Shown here piece after piece: positions 5,645-8,447 of a DNA stretch of 8,447 nucleotides. The number at the start of each line of letters is the position of its first letter. The stretch's first letter is position 1. The notes under the pieces are model-generated. The model was given only the letters and a program-made list of their open reading frames with translations. It made no database searches and was not told the DNA's origin. The position numbers were made by a program, and so were the translations under genes. The stretch is from Acidobacteriaceae bacterium (lineage in GTDB: Bacteria; Acidobacteriota; Terriglobia; Terriglobales; Acidobacteriaceae), in the NCBI GenBank assembly GCA_003165855.1, contig PMXH01000397.1, forward strand, positions 4,151 to 12,597, in the 5' to 3' direction.

Positions 5645-8447
5645 TCGATCGAGTCATCGACATTTGCGCAACCAACAGATTTCTCGTTCTTCTGTTCGTC
5701 GGCGCAGCCGTGCTGATTGGTTGGCATTCGCTGAAGAACACAAAAGTGGATGCGATCCCCGACCTATCGGACACGCAGGTCATCGTCTATTCCAAGTGGG
5801 ACCGCAGCCCCGACATCATGGAAGATCAGGTCACCTACCCCATCACCTCGGCGTTGCTGGGCTTGCCCAAGGTGAAGGACATCCGCGGCTTCTCCGATTT
5901 CGGATACTCCTATGTCTACATCATCTTTGAGGAAGGCACGGATATTTACTGGGCACGCTCGCGAACGCTTGAGTATTTGAACTCCGTCGTCCCACGTCTG
6001 CCCAAGGGTGTAGAGGTTGAGTTGGCGAAGGATGCGACCGCCGTCGGCTGGGTGTATGAATATGCTCTGGTCGATACCAGCGGACAGAACAGCATCGAGA
6101 AGATGCGAAGTTTCCAGGATTGGTATTTGCGTTACGCTCTGCAGTCCGTGCCCGGTGTCGCCGAAGTGGCGCCCTTGGGCGGCTTCGTGCGGCAGTACCA
6201 GGTCAACATCGATCCCAACAAGCTCCTCGGCTACAAGATTCCGATCAACATGGTCGTAGGCGCCATTGGGAAGAGCAATAACGATGTCGGCGCCCGGTTG
6301 GTCGAGATGTCCGGCCGCGAGTATATGGTGCGCGGGCGCGGCTACATCAAATCGCTCGATGACATTGGCAACATCGTCGTCATGTCGAACCCGCAGACCG
6401 GCACGCCGGTGTTGGTGAAGGACCTGGCCACGGTGACTTTCGGTCCCGACATGCGGCGCGGCACCGGTGAATTGGATGGCAAGGGAGAAGTAGTCGGCGG
6501 TGTCGTCATCATGCGGTTCGGTGAGGACGCGGAGAAGGTCATCGAGCGGGTGAAACAAAGAATCAAGGAGATCGAGCCCACTCTTCCCGAAGGTATGAGG
6601 ATCGTCAACACCTACGACCGTTCGGACCTGATCGATCGTTCAATCGATAACCTGAAGCACACGCTCATTGAGGAACTGATCATCGTCAGCCTGGTGATCA
6701 TGATTTTCTTGTGGCACTTTCCGAGTGCCATCATCCCCATCGTCACGATTCCGGTCACCGTGATTCTGGCCTTCATTCCCATTCAGATGAGCGGCATGAC
6801 GGCTAACATCATGTCGCTCGGCGGAATCGCCATCGCGATCGGAGCCATGATCGATGCGGCAGTAGTGGTTGTCGAGCAGACACACAAGAAGCTGGAGCAC
6901 TGGATTGCAGAAGGACGGCCTGGCGACTATCGCCAAGTTGTGATCTCGGCGGTAAAGGAAGTTGGCGGGCCTAGTTTCTTCTGTCTGCTCGTCATCGCGA
7001 TCGCTTTCCTGCCGGTGTTCACGCTGGAAGGCCAGGAAGGCCGACTGTTCAAGCCGCTGGCATTCACCAAGACGTTTGCCATGGCGATCGCAGGAGTGCT
7101 GGCCATTACGCTTGATCCGGCCATGCGGTTGTTGTTCACTCGCATGGATAACTTCAAGTTCCGTCCGCGATGGCTGGCCGGAATCGTAAACAGCGTGCTG
7201 GTTGGCACGATCCACAGCGAAGACAACCACCCCATCAGTCGTCCCCTGATGAAGCTTTATCATCCCGTAGTTGAGTTCGTGCTGGAGCACAAGTGGAAGA
7301 CGATTGCCGCCGCGGTCATTGCCATGGCGCTGACGGTGCCGGTGTTCTTCAAACTCGGCTCGGAATTCATGCCGCCGCTCGATGAAGAGACGGCGCTTTT
7401 CATGCCCATCACCGATCCGCGCATCTCGCTCACTGAGGCGACCCGCATCCTTCGCCAGCAGGACCTGATCATTTCCGCGGATCCGGCCGTCGCGATGGTG
7501 GTGGGCAAGGTTGGTCGCGCGGAGACATCCACCGATCCTGCGCCGGTGAACATGAGTGAGACGACAATTACTTTCAAGCCAAAGGACCAGTGGCCCAAGG
7601 GACTTACAAAAGACGCAATCCTCGCCCGGCTCGACGAGAAGTTGCAGATTCCCGGCGTCACCAATATTTGGACACAGCCGATTCGCAACCGTATCGACAT
7701 GCTGTCAACAGGCATTCGCACCCAGATTGGCATCAAGGTTTTCGGTCCCGACCTTGACGTGATTGAAGCCAAGTCAGAAGAGATCAAAGAAGTGGTGGCG
7801 CAGATTCCTGGCGCCGCGGATCTCTATGCCGAGCGGACTACGGGTTCACCGTATCTGGAGATGACCGTAGATCGTGCCGCCGCGGACCGCTACGGACTGA
7901 ATGTCGCCGATGTCGAAGACGCGATTGAAACCGCCATTGGAGGAAAGAATCTGACCACAACCATTGAAGGGCGGCAACGCTTTCCGGTGCGGGTTCGCTA
8001 TGCGCGCGATTTCCGCGAGAACCCACAGCAACTGGACGAGGTTCTTGTGATGGGAAGCGGCGGCGCACAGGTGCCGCTCAGCAAAGTGGTCACGATGAAA
8101 ACAACCATGGGGCCGTCGATGATCACGAGCGAAAACGGTCTGCTGCGCGGAGCGGTGCTGTTGAATGTGCGCGGCCGCGACGTGGGAGGATTTGTCGATC
8201 AGGCTCAGCGCGTAGTGGCCGAACGGGTAAAGATGCCGCCGGGATATTACATCGAGTGGAGCGGCCAATATGAAAACCAGATCAGCGCGCGGAAGCGCCT
8301 GGAGCTGGTAATTCCTATTGTGCTGCTGGTCATTTTTGTCCTGCTCTATCGCACCTATCACTCAGCCAGGGAAGCTGCACACGTTCTGCTGGCGGTACCC
8401 TTTGCGCTGAGTGGCGGCATTTTCCTCGTCAAGATTCTTGGGCTCAA
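5641..8447 (+). CDS. cusA: CusA-type heavy-metal efflux RND pump (Cu(I)/Ag(I)), 3'-truncated by the window edge
   Basis: Inner-membrane proton-driven pump of the CusCBA-type complex, moving Cu(I)/Ag(I) from periplasm or cytoplasm into the channel. The frame is open for 935 codons; about 110-130 residues are missing against the roughly 1050-residue family. Order: TM1 (about 14-31), [14 protein letters not shown], a periplasmic porter domain to about 335, TM2-TM6 (about 342-496), a second porter domain (about 572-885), TM8 (889-903) and the start of TM9. The proton-relay Asp405 is present in GAMIDAA. Met588 (FMPIT), Met638 (NMSETT, with Glu640) and Met687 (RIDMLSTG) align with the CusA metal-binding Met573/Met623/Met672 at a constant +15 offset, marking the Cu/Ag subfamily rather than CzcA. 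Met391, Met403 and Met481 of the relay are kept, but the Met410 equivalent is Val and the Met501 equivalent appears to be Arg496. A linker insertion (about 500-530) accounts for the offset. Confidence 0.96.
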   Translation, partial: MIDRVIDICATNRFLVLLFVGAAVLIGWHSLKNTKVDAIPDLSDTQVIVYSKWDRSPDIMEDQVTYPITSALLGLPKVKDIRGFSDFGYSYVYIIFEEGTDIYWARSRTLEYLNSVVPRLPKGVEVELAKDATAVGWVYEYALVDTSGQNSIEKMRSFQDWYLRYALQSVPGVAEVAPLGGFVRQYQVNIDPNKLLGYKIPINMVVGAIGKSNNDVGARLVEMSGREYMVRGRGYIKSLDDIGNIVVMSNPQTGTPVLVKDLATVTFGPDMRRGTGELDGKGEVVGGVVIMRFGEDAEKVIERVKQRIKEIEPTLPEGMRIVNTYDRSDLIDRSIDNLKHTLIEELIIVSLVIMIFLWHFPSAIIPIVTIPVTVILAFIPIQMSGMTANIMSLGGIAIAIGAMIDAAVVVVEQTHKKLEHWIAEGRPGDYRQVVISAVKEVGGPSFFCLLVIAIAFLPVFTLEGQEGRLFKPLAFTKTFAMAIAGVLAITLDPAMRLLFTRMDNFKFRPRWLAGIVNSVLVGTIHSEDNHPISRPLMKLYHPVVEFVLEHKWKTIAAAVIAMALTVPVFFKLGSEFMPPLDEETALFMPITDPRISLTEATRILRQQDLIISADPAVAMVVGKVGRAETSTDPAPVNMSETTITFKPKDQWPKGLTKDAILARLDEKLQIPGVTNIWTQPIRNRIDMLSTGIRTQIGIKVFGPDLDVIEAKSEEIKEVVAQIPGAADLYAERTTGSPYLEMTVDRAAADRYGLNVADVEDAIETAIGGKNLTTTIEGRQRFPVRVRYARDFRENPQQLDEVLVMGSGGAQVPLSKVVTMKTTMGPSMITSENGLLRGAVLLNVRGRDVGGFVDQAQRVVAERVKMPPGYYIEWSGQYENQISARKRLELVIPIVLLVIFVLLYRTYHSAREAAHVLLAVPFALSGGIFLVKILGL

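Larger units (their letters stand above)
2004..8447 (+). other. Putative copper/silver efflux operon (Cys-rich protein, cusC, cusB, NosL-like, cusA)
   Basis: Five genes on one strand with gaps of 93, 4 and 10 bases and then a 4-base overlap. The CusC-CusB-CusA set is the complete tripartite pump, and two further genes encode exported or membrane-anchored Cys/His/Met-rich proteins. The 93-base gap holds a palindrome, so the first gene may be separately controlled. Genes may continue beyond the right edge. Confidence 0.75.

Noticed and set aside
5764..6558. Minus-strand open frame (264 codons) opposite cusA
   Set aside because: It is a mirror of the pump's coding frame. Its Asp/His-rich product is typical of antisense reading, and the pump frame is unbroken with conserved motifs throughout.
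1..8447. Insertion sequences, CRISPR arrays, tRNA or rRNA genes, phage or toxin modules
   Set aside because: I saw no transposase, spaced direct repeats, tRNA-like cloverleaf or rRNA sequence. The window is fully accounted for by the genes listed and short intergenic gaps.

Overview
The window looks like a chromosomal segment of a GC-rich Gram-negative bacterium. An outer-membrane efflux channel, a periplasmic adaptor and MurB all imply a diderm. Gene style and the CusB-type N-terminus remind me of Acidobacteriota, but I assign that phylum only tentatively because nothing here (rRNA, ribosomal protein) fixes the taxonomy.

Left part (1-1779, minus strand): a 3'-truncated murB (peptidoglycan precursor synthesis, type I MurB, GTG start at 872). 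Upstream of it, in the same direction and 133 bases away, is an NADP-type short-chain dehydrogenase/reductase. These look like ordinary chromosomal genes.

Middle (1780-2003): a 224-base divergent intergenic region. It carries a perfect inverted repeat at 1946-1965 containing the CRP-type pattern TGTGA-N6-TCACA, about 40 bases before the first gene of the right-hand cluster. A candidate -10 element (1985-1990) would place this site at about -41.5, the class II activator position.

Right part (2004-8447, plus strand): a copper/silver efflux cluster. In order: a small exported Cys-rich protein of unknown family (2004-2381); a TolC/CusC-type outer-membrane channel (2475-3842); a CusB-type periplasmic adaptor with an N-terminal Met-containing metal-binding segment (3847-5142); a membrane-anchored Cys/His/Met-rich NosL-like protein (5153-5644); and a CusA-type heavy-metal RND pump (5641 to the right edge, 3'-truncated). 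From cusC onward the genes are tightly packed (4-base gap, 10-base gap, ATGA overlap), so they are probably co-transcribed. The pump keeps the three periplasmic methionines that define Cu(I)/Ag(I) CusA proteins, so the cluster most likely exports Cu(I)/Ag(I) rather than Zn/Co/Cd.

The least conventional parts are the two accessory Cys-rich proteins. No CusF-like gene is visible; the NosL-like protein sits between the adaptor and pump genes, and the Cys-rich exported protein leads the cluster. I infer that they bind or hand over copper in the periplasm. A second perfect inverted repeat (2406-2423) lies between the Cys-rich gene and cusC and may be an operator. No metal-responsive regulator gene is present in the window.
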